A DNA stretch of 64,000 nucleotides from an uncultured cyanobacterium. GTDB taxonomy: Bacteria > Cyanobacteriota > Cyanobacteriia > PCC-6307 > Cyanobiaceae. The stretch's first letter is position 1. Every line of letters begins with the position of its first letter. Positions 18,637 to 27,848 of this stretch are shown here, in pieces. The notes below the pieces were generated by a model. It did not search any database, had not been told where the DNA came from, and saw only the letters and a list, made by a program, of their open reading frames with translations. The stretch spans positions 1 to 64,000 of the forward strand of contig CAIQIA010000006.1 of the NCBI GenBank assembly GCA_903871775.1, given 5' to 3'. The translations under genes were made by a program, and so were the position numbers.

Positions 18637-19101
18637 GTGTGGGACCCTGTGCGCCAGCATCTGGTCCCTGTGGGTCGTCGCTCGTCACTGCCTCTGCTGC
18701 TGGCCGGAATCACCTCGGGGGGGCTGCTGGTGCTCTCCAACCCCGGCCCAGACGATTTCCGCAGCTTTGCCGGTGCCGAACTGAGCCGCCGGGGCGTGGA
18801 TGAGTTCTGCCGGCCGGGGGGCCTTCCCCTCGGCCTCAATCTGCTGCTGGCCAACTGTCCAGATCTTGTGCGCGACCAGCAGGCGAACCTGGGTCACCTG
18901 GCCCAGGGATTCACGCGCCGCTGGAATCTGGGTCTTCTGAGCGTCTACGACACGCGCATCGGCAGCCAGGACCTGCTGCCGCAGCTGGGGCTGCCGGGAT
19001 ACCACCTGCGCACCCTGGGGGTCGCCGGCCACTTCATCGTTCTCGAGGCCGGTCTGTCGACCTCGCGGTCCAGGGCCGAAGCCGCCGGAGGCCCCAGGTG
19101 A
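18637..19101 (+). CDS. DUF4359 family protein
   Basis: A protein of about 154 residues with an N-terminal hydrophobic segment (LPLLLAGITSGGLLVLSNP) that may be a signal anchor, then NPGPDDFRSFAG, a pair of cysteines (DEFCRPG, LANCPDL) and the closing GYHLRTLGVAGHFIVL. This order matches the cyanobacterial DUF4359 family, which has no known function. The start is either GTG 18637 or GTG 18670; neither has a clear ribosome binding site. It overlaps the next gene as GTGA. Confidence 0.65.
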   Translation: MWDPVRQHLVPVGRRSSLPLLLAGITSGGLLVLSNPGPDDFRSFAGAELSRRGVDEFCRPGGLPLGLNLLLANCPDLVRDQQANLGHLAQGFTRRWNLGLLSVYDTRIGSQDLLPQLGLPGYHLRTLGVAGHFIVLEAGLSTSRSRAEAAGGPR

Positions 19102-20462
19102 CACCGCTGCCCCAGCCCCTTGACCCCGAGGCCCTGCAGCGGTTGATCCACGATCTGGAGGGTCTGGATGTGCTGGACGGCGGGCCGGCGCTCCATGAGC
19201 TCTCGCGGGATCAGCACCACCTCTCCCCACCCCTGGAGGAGGCCCTGCGGGGGTGTCGGGCCCAGGTGGTGGTGCGGGCCCACGACCGGGAGCAGCTGCG
19301 GCGGGTGGCGGCCCTGTGCCATCGCCACCGGGCGCCGCTGACCCTGCGGGGGGCCGGCACCGGCAACCATGGGCAGTGCGTGCCCCTGAGCGGCGGCGTG
19401 GTGCTTGACACCTCGCCCCTGCAGCGTCTGCTGCATCTGGATCCCGCCACCGGGGTGCTCACCGCCGAACCGGGTTGCCGCCTGCTCGATCTCGACCGGC
19501 TGCTGCAGCCCCAGGGCCGGGCCCTGCGTCTCTCCCCGAGCACCTGGCGCACCGCCACCCTGGGGGGCTACATCGCCGGTGGCTCCAGCGGCGTGGGCAG
19601 CCTGCGCTGGGGCCTGCTGCGGGATGCGGGCAATCTGCTTGGCCTGGAGGTGCTCACCGTCGAGGCCGACCCTCGCTGGATGCAGCTGGATGCCGCGGCC
19701 GCCGCGGCCCTCAACCACGCCTACGGCTGCAATGGCATCCTGACGGCGATCACGGTGCCCACCGCCCCCTGGCAGCCCTGGCAGGAGCTGGTGCTGGACC
19801 TGCCTGACCGGCCCGCGGCCCTGGGGCTTGCAGAAGCGCTGACCACCGCCGCCCTGGAGATCGACCAGCTGGCTTTCCTCGAGCGGGACCTGGCCGCCCT
19901 GCTGCCCAGCCTGGCGGGCCTGCCTCCCCCCCAGGGCGACCGGCTGCTGCTCCATGCCGACCCCGCCGCCCTGGGGCCCATCAGCGCCCTGGCCCAGGCC
20001 CGCGGCGGCCGGCTGCTGCTGCAGCGTCCGTGCTGGCCCCCGCGGGGGCTGCTGCTGCGGGAGCTGTGCTGGAACCACACCACGTTGCATGCCCGGGCCG
20101 CCGACCCCCGACTCACCTACCTCATCGCCCTGCTGCCCGATCCGGTCGAGCCGGTGCTGGCTGCCCTGGCGGCGGCCGAGCCGGGGCTGCTCTGGCATCT
20201 GGAGCGGGTCCGTCAGGGGGGCTGCCCCCGCTGGGTGGGGCTGCCGGTCTTCCCCTGGCGCGGGGACGACGCCCTGGCCGGCCTGATCGACACCTGCCGC
20301 CGCCACGGTGTGCTGGTCTTCAACCCCCATGCGCTCACCGTCGAGGACAGCGGCCTCGGGGTGATCGATGCCGCCCAGGTGGACGCCAAGCGGGCCCACG
20401 ACCCTGCGGCACTGCTCAACCCCGGCAAGCTGCGCGGTGCCCTCAGGGACACTCCAGGCTGA
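19098..20462 (+). CDS. FAD-binding oxidoreductase (GlcD/VAO family)
   Basis: A 454-residue flavoprotein. The PCMH-type FAD-binding region is clear: RGAGTGNHGQCVPLSGGVVLD, ATGVLTAEPGCRLLDLD and GGYIAGGSSGVGSLRWG. The C-terminal part is less conserved and ends with HDPAALLNPGKL, a phrase common in D-lactate/glycolate-dehydrogenase-like proteins. The substrate may be a 2-hydroxy acid but cannot be told. GTG start overlaps the DUF4359 stop (GTGA). The 3' end overlaps the pentapeptide gene on the other strand by 20 bases. Confidence 0.85.
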   Translation: MTPLPQPLDPEALQRLIHDLEGLDVLDGGPALHELSRDQHHLSPPLEEALRGCRAQVVVRAHDREQLRRVAALCHRHRAPLTLRGAGTGNHGQCVPLSGGVVLDTSPLQRLLHLDPATGVLTAEPGCRLLDLDRLLQPQGRALRLSPSTWRTATLGGYIAGGSSGVGSLRWGLLRDAGNLLGLEVLTVEADPRWMQLDAAAAAALNHAYGCNGILTAITVPTAPWQPWQELVLDLPDRPAALGLAEALTTAALEIDQLAFLERDLAALLPSLAGLPPPQGDRLLLHADPAALGPISALAQARGGRLLLQRPCWPPRGLLLRELCWNHTTLHARAADPRLTYLIALLPDPVEPVLAALAAAEPGLLWHLERVRQGGCPRWVGLPVFPWRGDDALAGLIDTCRRHGVLVFNPHALTVEDSGLGVIDAAQVDAKRAHDPAALLNPGKLRGALRDTPG

Positions 20463-20943
20463 GGCGGGTGTCGAGGCCGGTCTGGGGATGACGGCCGCTG
20501 GCCCGGCGGCAGAGGCTGAGGCGGTCGGCCCTGTCCAGCAGGGCGTCGCTGAAATCGGCCCCCTCGATGCGGGCGTCGGCGAAGCTGCTGCCGCTGGCGA
20601 TCACACCGCTCAGCAGCGCGTCGCGCAGGTCGGTGCCGGCGAAGTCGGCCCGGTCCATCAGGGCATCGCTCAGGTCGGCCCCACGGAAGTCGGCGCCGGC
20701 CATGGCCGCCTGGGTGAAGATCGCCCCATGCAGCCGGGCACCGGAGAAGTCGGCCTGGCGGCCGACGGCGCCGGCGAAGGAGCTGCCCTCGAGGTCCTGG
20801 CCGTGGAAGTCGACGCCGCTCTGGTTCGTGAGCGTGTAGTCGATGCTGTCGAGGTAGCTGCGGGCCCATCCCGGGGCAACGCCGGCGGCCAGGGGCAGCA
20901 GCAGGGCCAGCACCAGGGCCAGCAGGCGCACGGTCACGGACAT
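20443..20943 (-). CDS. pentapeptide-repeat protein with signal peptide
   Basis: A 166-residue protein with a typical signal peptide (LLALVLALLLPLAAGVAPGWA) and about 15 consecutive A(D/N)LXX-type pentapeptides between residues 45 and 140 (for example ADFRGADLSDALMDRADFAG). These fold as a right-handed beta-helix. Secreted members occur in the thylakoid lumen of cyanobacteria and plants, with unknown role. The C-terminus has one cysteine near LSLCRRASG and one at the end. Confidence 0.88.
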   Translation of the reverse strand: MSVTVRLLALVLALLLPLAAGVAPGWARSYLDSIDYTLTNQSGVDFHGQDLEGSSFAGAVGRQADFSGARLHGAIFTQAAMAGADFRGADLSDALMDRADFAGTDLRDALLSGVIASGSSFADARIEGADFSDALLDRADRLSLCRRASGRHPQTGLDTRLSLECP

Positions 20944-20962
20944 CCGCGGGCAGCGACTGGCC

Positions 20963-22210
20963 TCAGTCTGGGACCTCGCCAGGCGTCAGGACCCAGGGCT
21001 CCGGCGGATCGAGCTGCTCCCAGAGGCTGCCGAGCAGGTGCAGCGAGCCGGTGACCACCGGCAGCGGGCCGGGGCCCACCAGCTGGGCGAGGCCCTGGGC
21101 GGCGCTGTCTGCCTGGTGCAGCTGCCCTGCCAGGGAAGGGACCGCAGCCGCCAGGGCCGTCGCGGTCCAGCAGTCATGGTCCTCGAAGGACAGGATCCAG
21201 GCTTGGTCGCCCGGGCGCAGCAGCGCCGTCAGCATCGACGGGGCATCTTTATGGCGCTGGATGCCGATCAACCAGCGGCGCGGGCCCCCCGGAGCCAGCC
21301 CATCCAGTTCCTGGCGCAGGGCCTGGGCGGCGGGCGGGTTGTGGGCGCCGTCCACGAGCAACGGCTGCCCCCGCCAGCTGCGCCGCTCCAGCCGCCCGGG
21401 CCAGCGGGCCGCCGCCAGGCCCCGGGCGATGGCGTCAGCGGGCAGGGGCCAGCCCCGTTCCGCCAGGGCCTCGGCCATGCCGACCGCCACGGCGCCGTTG
21501 ACCCGCTGCAGCTGGCCGGGCAGGCCCAGGGGCACCGTGGCCGGCAGAGGATCCACCCAACGCAGCTCGGTGCCCCTGGCGATGGCCTCTGCCTCGAGCC
21601 TGCGGCCCACCTCGGGGGCCTGGGGGCCGCTGATCGCCACGCTTCCAGGGCTGAAGATCCCGGCTTTCTCGGCGGCGATCGAGGCCAGGTCGTGGCCGAG
21701 CCATTCGCAATGGTCCAGGCCGATGGTCGCCAGGCCCAGCACCGTCCGCTGGGGATGGGTGGTGGTGGCGTCCAGCCGACCGCCGAGGCCCACCTCCAGG
21801 ACGGCGATCGGCACCGCCGCCGCCGCGAAATGACTGAAGGCCGCGCCGGTGAGCTGCTCGAAGGTGGTGAGCCCATGGGCCTCGGCCTGGGGCTGCCAAG
21901 CCAGCAACCGTGCGCGCAGCTCGTCGGGGGGGATCCAGCGGCCGGCGACCCGGATCCGTTCGCACCAGCTGCGCAGGTGGGGGGAGCGATACACCCCCGC
22001 CGACATCCCGGCCGCCGCCAGGATCGCCTCCAGCATCGCCACGATGGAGCCCTTGCCGTTGGTGCCGGCCACCTGCACCGCCTCGAAGCAGCGCTCGGGA
22101 TGGCCCATGGCCGCCAGCCCCTGCTGCAGCCGGTCCAGCCGCAGGTCGACACCGCGGCTGCGAAAGGGTTCCAGCAGGTCGGTCAGATCGACCGGCTCGG
22201 GAAGGTTCAT
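20963..22210 (-). CDS. folC: folylpolyglutamate / dihydrofolate synthase
   Basis: A 415-residue Mur-ligase-superfamily enzyme that adds glutamate to dihydropteroate and to folates. The P-loop is VAGTNGKGSIVAM, and LEVGLGGRLDATT plus GLDHCEWLG follow as in the family; the C-terminal domain opens with LVDGAHNPPA. The start codon overlaps the argD stop as ATGA, so the two should be co-translated. Confidence 0.94.
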   Translation of the reverse strand: MNLPEPVDLTDLLEPFRSRGVDLRLDRLQQGLAAMGHPERCFEAVQVAGTNGKGSIVAMLEAILAAAGMSAGVYRSPHLRSWCERIRVAGRWIPPDELRARLLAWQPQAEAHGLTTFEQLTGAAFSHFAAAAVPIAVLEVGLGGRLDATTTHPQRTVLGLATIGLDHCEWLGHDLASIAAEKAGIFSPGSVAISGPQAPEVGRRLEAEAIARGTELRWVDPLPATVPLGLPGQLQRVNGAVAVGMAEALAERGWPLPADAIARGLAAARWPGRLERRSWRGQPLLVDGAHNPPAAQALRQELDGLAPGGPRRWLIGIQRHKDAPSMLTALLRPGDQAWILSFEDHDCWTATALAAAVPSLAGQLHQADSAAQGLAQLVGPGPLPVVTGSLHLLGSLWEQLDPPEPWVLTPGEVPD

Positions 22211-23400
22211 GCCAGCCGGGCCAGGCTGCGGTCGAGGCGCTCCAGCAGCTGACGCACCTCGCGACGGCGGATCACCAGGGGGGGCACGAACCGCACCACC
22301 TGGGGGCCCGCCGGCACCACCAGCAGCCCCTCGGCCATGGCTTCGCGCACCAGATCGGCGGCGGTGACCGAGCCCTCCCGCAGCAGCAGGCCCTGGATCA
22401 ATCCCCAGCCCCTGACGCCGCTCAGCAGGCCTGGATGGCGGGCCACCCGCTGCAGCAGCCCCTCCCGCAGCTGTTCGCCCCGGGCCTGCACATGGGCCAG
22501 CAGCTCCCGGCGTTCCAGTTCGGCGGCCACGGTGAGCGCCGCCCGACAGGCGAAGGGGTTGCCGCCGAAGGTGCTGGCGTGGTCACCGGGTTCGAACACC
22601 GCGGCCCCGGTCTTCACCGCCAGGGCGCCGATGGCATGGCCACCGCCGAGGCCCTTGGCCAGGGTGATGGCGTCGGGTTCGATCCCGAGGTGTTCGTAGC
22701 CCCAGAGGCGACCGGTGCGTCCCATCCCCACCTGCACCTCGTCGAGGATCAGCAGCAGGCCCCGCCCATCGCAGAGCTGCCGCAGACCCTGGAAGAACGC
22801 GGGATCCCCGGGCACCACCCCCCCCTCCCCCTGCAGGGGCTCGATCAGCACCGCCACCGCCCGGCCGTCGTGGCGGTCGATGGCGGCCCGGGCGTCGTCC
22901 AGGTCGTTGTACTGGAAGTGATCAAAGCCCTCGGGCAGCGGCTCGAAGCCACGGTGGTACTTTGCCTGGCCGGTGGCGGTCACGGCGGCGAGGGTGCGGC
23001 CATGGAAGCTGGCGCGGGCCGACAGCACCACCGGCCGGTCGACACCGCGACGGCTGTGGCCGTATTTGCGCGCCAGCTTGATGGCGGCTTCGTTGGCCTC
23101 GGCGCCGGAGTTGCAGAAGAAGACCTGGTCGGTGCAGCTGCGGTCGGTGATCCAGCGGGCCAGCTCTTCCTGTTCCTGGATGCGGTACAGGTTCGAGACA
23201 TGCTGCAGCCGGCGGAGCTGCCGGGTCAGGGCGCGTCGCAGCACCCGATCGCTGTGGCCCAGGGTGCAGGTGGCGATGCCAGCGACGCAGTCGAGATGAC
23301 GGCGTCCCTGGTCATCCTCCACCCAGCAGCCCGACCCCTTGACGAGGGTGAGGGGCAGGCGTCCGTAGGTGGCCATCACGGCCGAAGGGGCAGCGCTCAC
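22207..23400 (-). CDS. argD: acetylornithine aminotransferase
   Basis: A 397-residue class III PLP aminotransferase of arginine synthesis. FFCNSGAEANEAAIKLAR, the PLP-ring residue in LILDEVQVGMGRTG, and the Schiff-base lysine in ITLAKGLGGG are present. The open frame extends to 23478, but that would run through the tRNA-Leu gene; the GTG at 23400 (SAAPSAVMATYGR) gives a normal N-terminus. ATG 23376 is another candidate. Overlaps folC by 4 bases. Confidence 0.94.
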   Translation of the reverse strand: MSAAPSAVMATYGRLPLTLVKGSGCWVEDDQGRRHLDCVAGIATCTLGHSDRVLRRALTRQLRRLQHVSNLYRIQEQEELARWITDRSCTDQVFFCNSGAEANEAAIKLARKYGHSRRGVDRPVVLSARASFHGRTLAAVTATGQAKYHRGFEPLPEGFDHFQYNDLDDARAAIDRHDGRAVAVLIEPLQGEGGVVPGDPAFFQGLRQLCDGRGLLLILDEVQVGMGRTGRLWGYEHLGIEPDAITLAKGLGGGHAIGALAVKTGAAVFEPGDHASTFGGNPFACRAALTVAAELERRELLAHVQARGEQLREGLLQRVARHPGLLSGVRGWGLIQGLLLREGSVTAADLVREAMAEGLLVVPAGPQVVRFVPPLVIRRREVRQLLERLDRSLARLA

Positions 23401-23430
23401 GGGCAGTCGTGCTCTGGGCTGCCTCCACCG

Positions 23431-23436
23431 TAAAAT
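23431..23436 (+). promoter_or_regulatory. -10 box of tRNA-Leu (CAA)
   Basis: TAAAAT predicts transcription from about 23443, three bases before the mature tRNA 5' end. Confidence 0.45.
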
Positions 23437-23445
23437 CGAGGGATC

Positions 23446-23527
23446 GGGGGCATGGCGGAATTGGTAGACGCAGCGCACTCAAAATGCGCCGGCTTCGGTC
23501 TTGTCGGTTCGAGTCCGACTGCCCCCA
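23446..23527 (+). tRNA. trnL: tRNA-Leu (CAA)
   Basis: Acceptor GGGGGCA pairs with TGCCCCC. The anticodon stem GCGCA/TGCGC encloses CTCAAAA with anticodon CAA. A long variable arm and TTCGAGTCC T-loop mark a class II leucine tRNA. CCA is not encoded. Confidence 0.97.
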
Positions 23528-23546
23528 TCAATTACAGGAAGCGGTC

Positions 23547-24848
23547 TCAGGCGTGTCTGCGCACGATCGAGGCACCCACGGCATTGAGCTTGCCCTCGAG
23601 GTTGTCGTAGCCCCGGTCCAGGTGCTGGAGCCCCTGCACCTGGGTGGTGCCGTCGGCCGCCAGGCCCGCCAGCACCATCGCCGCCGCGGCCCGCAGGTCG
23701 CTGCCGGTGACCGGTGCGCCGCTGAGCTGGCTCACCCCCTCGACGAAGGCCGTGTTGCCCTGGGTGCGGATGGCTGCGCCCATGCGCTGCAGTTCAGCCA
23801 CGTGCTGCAGACGGTTCTCGAAGATGGCTTCGGTGATGACGCTGGTGCCGCTGGCGGTGGCCAGCAGGCTCATGAAGGGGGCCTGCAGATCGGTGGGGAA
23901 GCCGGGGAAAGGCTGGGTGCGCAGGTCGACCGCCCGGATGGTCTCGGCGCTGATGGTCAGCCCCACGCCATCGGGAACGATGCGGCAGCCGGCTTCTTCA
24001 AGCTTGCTGATGACGGCCCCGAGATGCTCGGGAATGACGGGGGCCACCCGCAGGGTGGAGCGGGTGATGGCGGCGGCCAGGAGCAGGGTGCCGGCTTCGA
24101 TCCGGTCGGGAATCACCTGGTAGTCGGCCCCATGGAGACGGGGCATGCCGACGATGGTGATGGTCGGTGTGCCGGCGCCGCGCACCTTGCCGCCCATGGC
24201 GATGAGCAGACCGGCCAGGTCAGCCACCTCGGGCTCCTGGGCGGCGTTGTCGATGATGGTCTCGCCATCGGCGAGGGCGGCGGCCATCATCAGCGTCTCG
24301 GTGGCGCCGACGCTGGGACAGTCGAGATGGATGCGGCCGCCGGTCAGCCGGTGACCACGGCCCGGCACGACGGCAGAGACCACGCCGTGCTCGATGGACA
24401 CCTGGGCGCCGAGGGCCTTGAGACCCTTGACGTGCTCCACCACGGGCCGGGCACCGATCTTGCAGCCCCCGGGCAGGGGCACCCGGGCGACGCCGAGACG
24501 GGCCAGCAGGGGGCCGATGCAGAAGAAGCTCGCCCTCAGGCTGTTGACGAGGTCGTACGGCGGAGACGACTGGCTCAGGCCGGAGGCCTGCAGCTCGAGG
24601 CTGTCGCCGCTGCGCTCGCTGCGGACACCGAGGGCGCCCAGGATCTCAGCCATCCCATTGATGTCCGAGAGACCCGGCATGTTGCGCAGCCGCAGCCGAT
24701 CTTCTGTGAGCAGCGAGGCCGCCATCAGCACCAGAGCCGAATTCTTGGCGCCGCTGACCTTGACCTCACCCTCCAGGCGCCGCCCCCCCCGCACATCGAG
24801 CTGGGGAATCAGGGCGGAGGTCGTCGGCGTGGAGAGGAGATTGGTCAT
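23547..24848 (-). CDS. murA: UDP-N-acetylglucosamine 1-carboxyvinyltransferase
   Basis: First committed step of peptidoglycan synthesis: enolpyruvyl transfer from PEP to UDP-GlcNAc. The 433-residue protein has the inside-out alpha/beta barrel repeats, with [10 protein letters not shown] near the N-terminus and the active-site loop [10 protein letters not shown] with Cys129. That cysteine is the fosfomycin target and is kept. It is convergent with tRNA-Leu (CAA), 19 bases away. Confidence 0.96.
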   Translation of the reverse strand: MTNLLSTPTTSALIPQLDVRGGRRLEGEVKVSGAKNSALVLMAASLLTEDRLRLRNMPGLSDINGMAEILGALGVRSERSGDSLELQASGLSQSSPPYDLVNSLRASFFCIGPLLARLGVARVPLPGGCKIGARPVVEHVKGLKALGAQVSIEHGVVSAVVPGRGHRLTGGRIHLDCPSVGATETLMMAAALADGETIIDNAAQEPEVADLAGLLIAMGGKVRGAGTPTITIVGMPRLHGADYQVIPDRIEAGTLLLAAAITRSTLRVAPVIPEHLGAVISKLEEAGCRIVPDGVGLTISAETIRAVDLRTQPFPGFPTDLQAPFMSLLATASGTSVITEAIFENRLQHVAELQRMGAAIRTQGNTAFVEGVSQLSGAPVTGSDLRAAAAMVLAGLAADGTTQVQGLQHLDRGYDNLEGKLNAVGASIVRRHA

Positions 24849-24898
24849 GGGCTGCTACGGCGTCCGACTGGCCCACATCTTGACAATCAAACCTGAGA

Positions 24899-24910
24899 CC
24901 GTCTAGACGG
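24899..24910. promoter_or_regulatory. 12-base perfect palindrome upstream of murA
   Basis: CCGTCTAGACGG reads the same on both strands and lies 51 bases before the murA ATG in a gene-free stretch. It could be an operator or part of a divergent promoter. The rest of 24849-25026 has no gene; TATGGT at 24972-24977 may serve the downstream tRNA. Confidence 0.3.
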
Positions 24911-25026
24911 CCGGCCCCTGAAGTGTCTCGCCTCTCCCATGGCCGTCGGCGGCGTGTGGGCGCGCGATGGGGTATGGTCCATGAATGGCCGGTTGGGGCG
25001 ACAGCTCCTTCCAGAGGCCGACGCCA

Positions 25027-25110
25027 GCGGATGTGGCGGAATTGGTAGACGCGCTAGTTTCAGGTACTAGTGGCAGCAATGTCGTGGGAGTTCAAGTCTC
25101 CCCATCCGCA
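25027..25110 (+). tRNA. trnL: tRNA-Leu (CAG)
   Basis: Acceptor GCGGATG pairs with CATCCGC. The anticodon stem CTAGT/ACTAG encloses TTCAGGT with anticodon CAG. A long variable arm and GTTCAAGTC T-loop complete a class II leucine tRNA. CCA is not encoded. The following 187 bases show no gene. Confidence 0.96.
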
Positions 25111-25297
25111 TCGTCACCCCCAATCCAGCGATCCAGGCGTTCACAGGGTTTTGTGAGGGTTCTGTGGGGTTCTCCCGTTAGCGGGATCGGTGGGTCGAAT
25201 CACCGTCTTCCCGATCAAGATTTGTGTGGGCAGGTTGTGGCCTGCGGCCTGAATCTTCGCCATTATTTCAGGGTCTCGTCGCGACTGGTTCCGCCCC

Positions 25298-25546
25298 GTG
25301 ATCGTTCTCAAAATCACCAACGCCTCGGAACTGGTGGCGTCCAAGGTGGGCAAGTTCCTCGAGAGTCTCACGCCTGATTCCCTTGATGAGGCCAAGGTCG
25401 AGGAGGAGGTGCTCAAGAAGCTGGTCGAGAACCTCCGGCTGGAGGGCATCCGCGGTTCGGTGGCCTCGGTGAAGGGCCTCGACCTCTCCCCCGACGGCCT
25501 CACCATGAAGCGTGACCTCCACCTCCGGAAGTTCTCGGAGATCTGA
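25298..25546 (+). CDS. small conserved protein, unknown function
   Basis: An 82-residue acidic/basic soluble protein with a GTG start (IVLKITNASELVASKVGKFL). I recall similar short proteins as conserved in cyanobacteria but know no function. The central part (LDEAKVEEEVLKKLVENLRL) is predicted helical. It ends 3 bases before the probable CTG start of the RNA methyltransferase, so the two are likely co-translated, followed by lpd and trpC. Confidence 0.7.
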   Translation: MIVLKITNASELVASKVGKFLESLTPDSLDEAKVEEEVLKKLVENLRLEGIRGSVASVKGLDLSPDGLTMKRDLHLRKFSEI

Positions 25547-25549
25547 CCC

Positions 25550-26386
25550 CTGGCCGTTTCCGGACCCGAACCCCTCAGTTCCCGCCGCAACCCGCTGGTG
25601 GCCAGGGTGCGCGCCCTGCATCAGCCCCGCGGGCGCCGCGAGCAGGGGCTTGTGCTTCTCGAGGGCACCCATCTGGTCCAGGAATGCCGCCGCTGCGGCC
25701 TCCAGCCTGAGCTGCTGATCGCGACGCCCGCCTGGCTCACGGGCCATGCCGCCCTCGCCGGTGCCTGGCCCTGTAAGCCCGTCACGGCCGAGCTCCTCAC
25801 GGCCATGGCCAGCACCGAGTCCCCGGATGGGGTCATCGCCCTGGTGGCCCCTGGGGCCCTGCCCCCGCCGCCCCCGTCGCCGCAGCCGGCGTCCGAGGGC
25901 CTCTGGCTGGCCCTGGACCGTCTGCAGGACCCCGGAAACCTCGGCACCCTGCTGCGCACCGCCCTGGCCTGCGGCGTCGGCGGCCTGTGGCTGGGGGGTG
26001 GTGCCGATCCCTGGCAGCCCAAGGTCCTGAGGGCGTCGGCCGGGGCCTCCCTGCAGCTGCCCGTCCAGCGTCTCGAGGCGCTGGAGACCCTGGTGACGGC
26101 GGCCCTGGCCGTCGGCTGGCAGGTGCTCGCGGCGGTCCGGGAGGGGGGAGAGCCCTACTGGGCCGTGGACTGGCGGGCCCCCAGCCTGCTGCTGCTGGGC
26201 AATGAAGGTGCCGGTCTGGCGCCGGAGCTGCTGGCCGTGGCGGGTGTCCGGCGGGTGTCGATTCCCCACGACGGCCGGGTCGAGTCCCTGAACGTGGCGG
26301 TCGCCGGCGGGGTGCTGCTGCTGGAGCGCTGGCGCCAGGTGACCGTCGACAGGGGAGAATCGTCGGCAGCTGGCCTGGGCCATTGA
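25550..26386 (+). CDS. SpoU/TrmH family RNA 2'-O-methyltransferase
   Basis: A SPOUT methyltransferase that 2'-O-methylates rRNA or tRNA. The knot motifs are LDRLQDPGNLGTLLRTALA, LLLLGNEGAGL and IPHDGRVESLNVAVAGGVLL. The typical N-terminal start of the family, SSRRNPLV, lies upstream of the first usable GTG (25598). An in-frame TGA at 25544-25546 (the stop of the preceding gene) leaves only CTG at 25550 to include it; GGAG is about 10 bases before it. I therefore propose the CTG start, with GTG 25598 as fallback. Target nucleotide unknown. Confidence 0.9.
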   Translation: MAVSGPEPLSSRRNPLVARVRALHQPRGRREQGLVLLEGTHLVQECRRCGLQPELLIATPAWLTGHAALAGAWPCKPVTAELLTAMASTESPDGVIALVAPGALPPPPPSPQPASEGLWLALDRLQDPGNLGTLLRTALACGVGGLWLGGGADPWQPKVLRASAGASLQLPVQRLEALETLVTAALAVGWQVLAAVREGGEPYWAVDWRAPSLLLLGNEGAGLAPELLAVAGVRRVSIPHDGRVESLNVAVAGGVLLLERWRQVTVDRGESSAAGLGH

Positions 26387-26412
26387 CCGTGACTGCAGGT
26401 TCCGGAGGGGGA

Positions 26413-27840
26413 ATGGACTTCGATGTGATCGTCATCGGCGCCGGTTACGGCGGGTTTGATGCCGCCAAGCACGCGGCCGACCTGGGCCTGAAGACCGCGA
26501 TCATCGAGTTTCGCGAGATGGGCGGCACCTGTGTCAACAGGGGCTGTGTGCCCTCCAAGGCCCTGCTGGCCGCCGCCGGGCGGGTGCGTGAACTCGGCGA
26601 CGCCGCCCACCTGGCCGGGTTCGGCATCACCGCCGGTGCCCTGCAGTTCGATCGCCAGGGGATCGCCGACCATGCGGCCCAGCTGGTGGCCACCATCCGC
26701 GGCAACCTGACCAAGACCCTCGAGCGCGCCGGGGTGACGATCGTCCGGGGCGAGGGACGGCTCGACGGTCCCCAGCGGGTGGCCGTGCGGGAGGCCAGCG
26801 GCATCGAACGGGTGCTCACCGCCCGCGACGTGATCATCGCCACGGGCTCCGATCCCTTCGTTCCCCCGGGTATCACCATCGACGGTGAGACTGTCTTCAC
26901 CAGCGATGACGCCATCCGTCTCGCCAGTCTTCCCCAATGGCTGGCGATCGTCGGCAGCGGGTACATCGGCCTCGAGTTCGCTGACGTCTACACCGCCCTC
27001 GGCTGCGAGGTGACGATGATCGAGGCCCTCGATCGCGTCATGCCCACCTTTGACCCCGACATCGCCAAGCTGGCGGCCCGTCGGTTGATCGAGGGCCGCG
27101 ACATCGAGACCCGGGCCGGGGTGCTGGCCAGCCGTGTCACCCCCGGCCGGCCGGTGACGATCGAACTCGTGGATGCCGCCAGCCGCGAACCCGTCGAGAC
27201 CCTTGAGGTGGATGCCGTGCTGGTCGCCACCGGCCGTGTGCCGGTCAGCGCCACCCTCAACCTGGCCTCGGTCGGTGTCGAGACCCAGCGGGGATTCATC
27301 CCCGTCGACGACGGCATGCGCGTGCTTGTGGGCGCCGAGCCGGTGCCCCACCTCTGGGCCGTGGGCGATGTCACCGGCAAGATGATGCTGGCCCACACCG
27401 CCGCCGCCCAGGGCGTGGTGGCGGTGGAGAACATCGTCGGTGGCGAGCGCCGGATCGATTACCGCTCCATTCCGGCGGCCACCTTCACCCACCCCGAGAT
27501 CGGCTCCGTGGGCCTGTTGGAGGCCGAGGCCCGCCGCGAGGCCGAGGAGCAGGGCTACGAACTCGGCAGCGTCCGCAGTTACTTCAAGGCCAACTCCAAG
27601 GCCCTGGCCGAACTCGAGAGCGAGGGCATGCTCAAGCTGCTGTTCCGCAAGGACACCGGTGAGGTGCTCGGTGCCCACATCTACGGGCTCCACGCCGCCG
27701 ACCTGATTCAGGAGATCGCCAACGCCATCGCCCGGCGCCAGTCCGTGCGGGAGCTGGTCCAGGAGGTGCACACCCATCCCACCCTCAGCGAGGTGGTCGA
27801 GGCGGCCTACAAGCAGGCCGCCCACGCCCTGGCGGCCTGA
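26413..27840 (+). CDS. lpd: dihydrolipoyl dehydrogenase
   Basis: The E3 flavoprotein that reoxidises lipoamide of pyruvate dehydrogenase and the glycine cleavage system. FAD site [12 protein letters not shown], redox pair Cys40/Cys45 in [16 protein letters not shown] site [12 protein letters not shown], and the C-terminal catalytic HTHPTLSE are all seen. The ATG at 26413 has a strong GGAGG-type ribosome binding site; an upstream TTG (26383) overlaps the methyltransferase stop. 475 residues. Confidence 0.96.
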   Translation: MDFDVIVIGAGYGGFDAAKHAADLGLKTAIIEFREMGGTCVNRGCVPSKALLAAAGRVRELGDAAHLAGFGITAGALQFDRQGIADHAAQLVATIRGNLTKTLERAGVTIVRGEGRLDGPQRVAVREASGIERVLTARDVIIATGSDPFVPPGITIDGETVFTSDDAIRLASLPQWLAIVGSGYIGLEFADVYTALGCEVTMIEALDRVMPTFDPDIAKLAARRLIEGRDIETRAGVLASRVTPGRPVTIELVDAASREPVETLEVDAVLVATGRVPVSATLNLASVGVETQRGFIPVDDGMRVLVGAEPVPHLWAVGDVTGKMMLAHTAAAQGVVAVENIVGGERRIDYRSIPAATFTHPEIGSVGLLEAEARREAEEQGYELGSVRSYFKANSKALAELESEGMLKLLFRKDTGEVLGAHIYGLHAADLIQEIANAIARRQSVRELVQEVHTHPTLSEVVEAAYKQAAHALAA

Positions 27841-27848
27841 GGTCAGCG

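Noticed and set aside
23401-23478. The longer argD start at 23478
   Set aside because: It would run through the tRNA-Leu (CAA) gene and its promoter.
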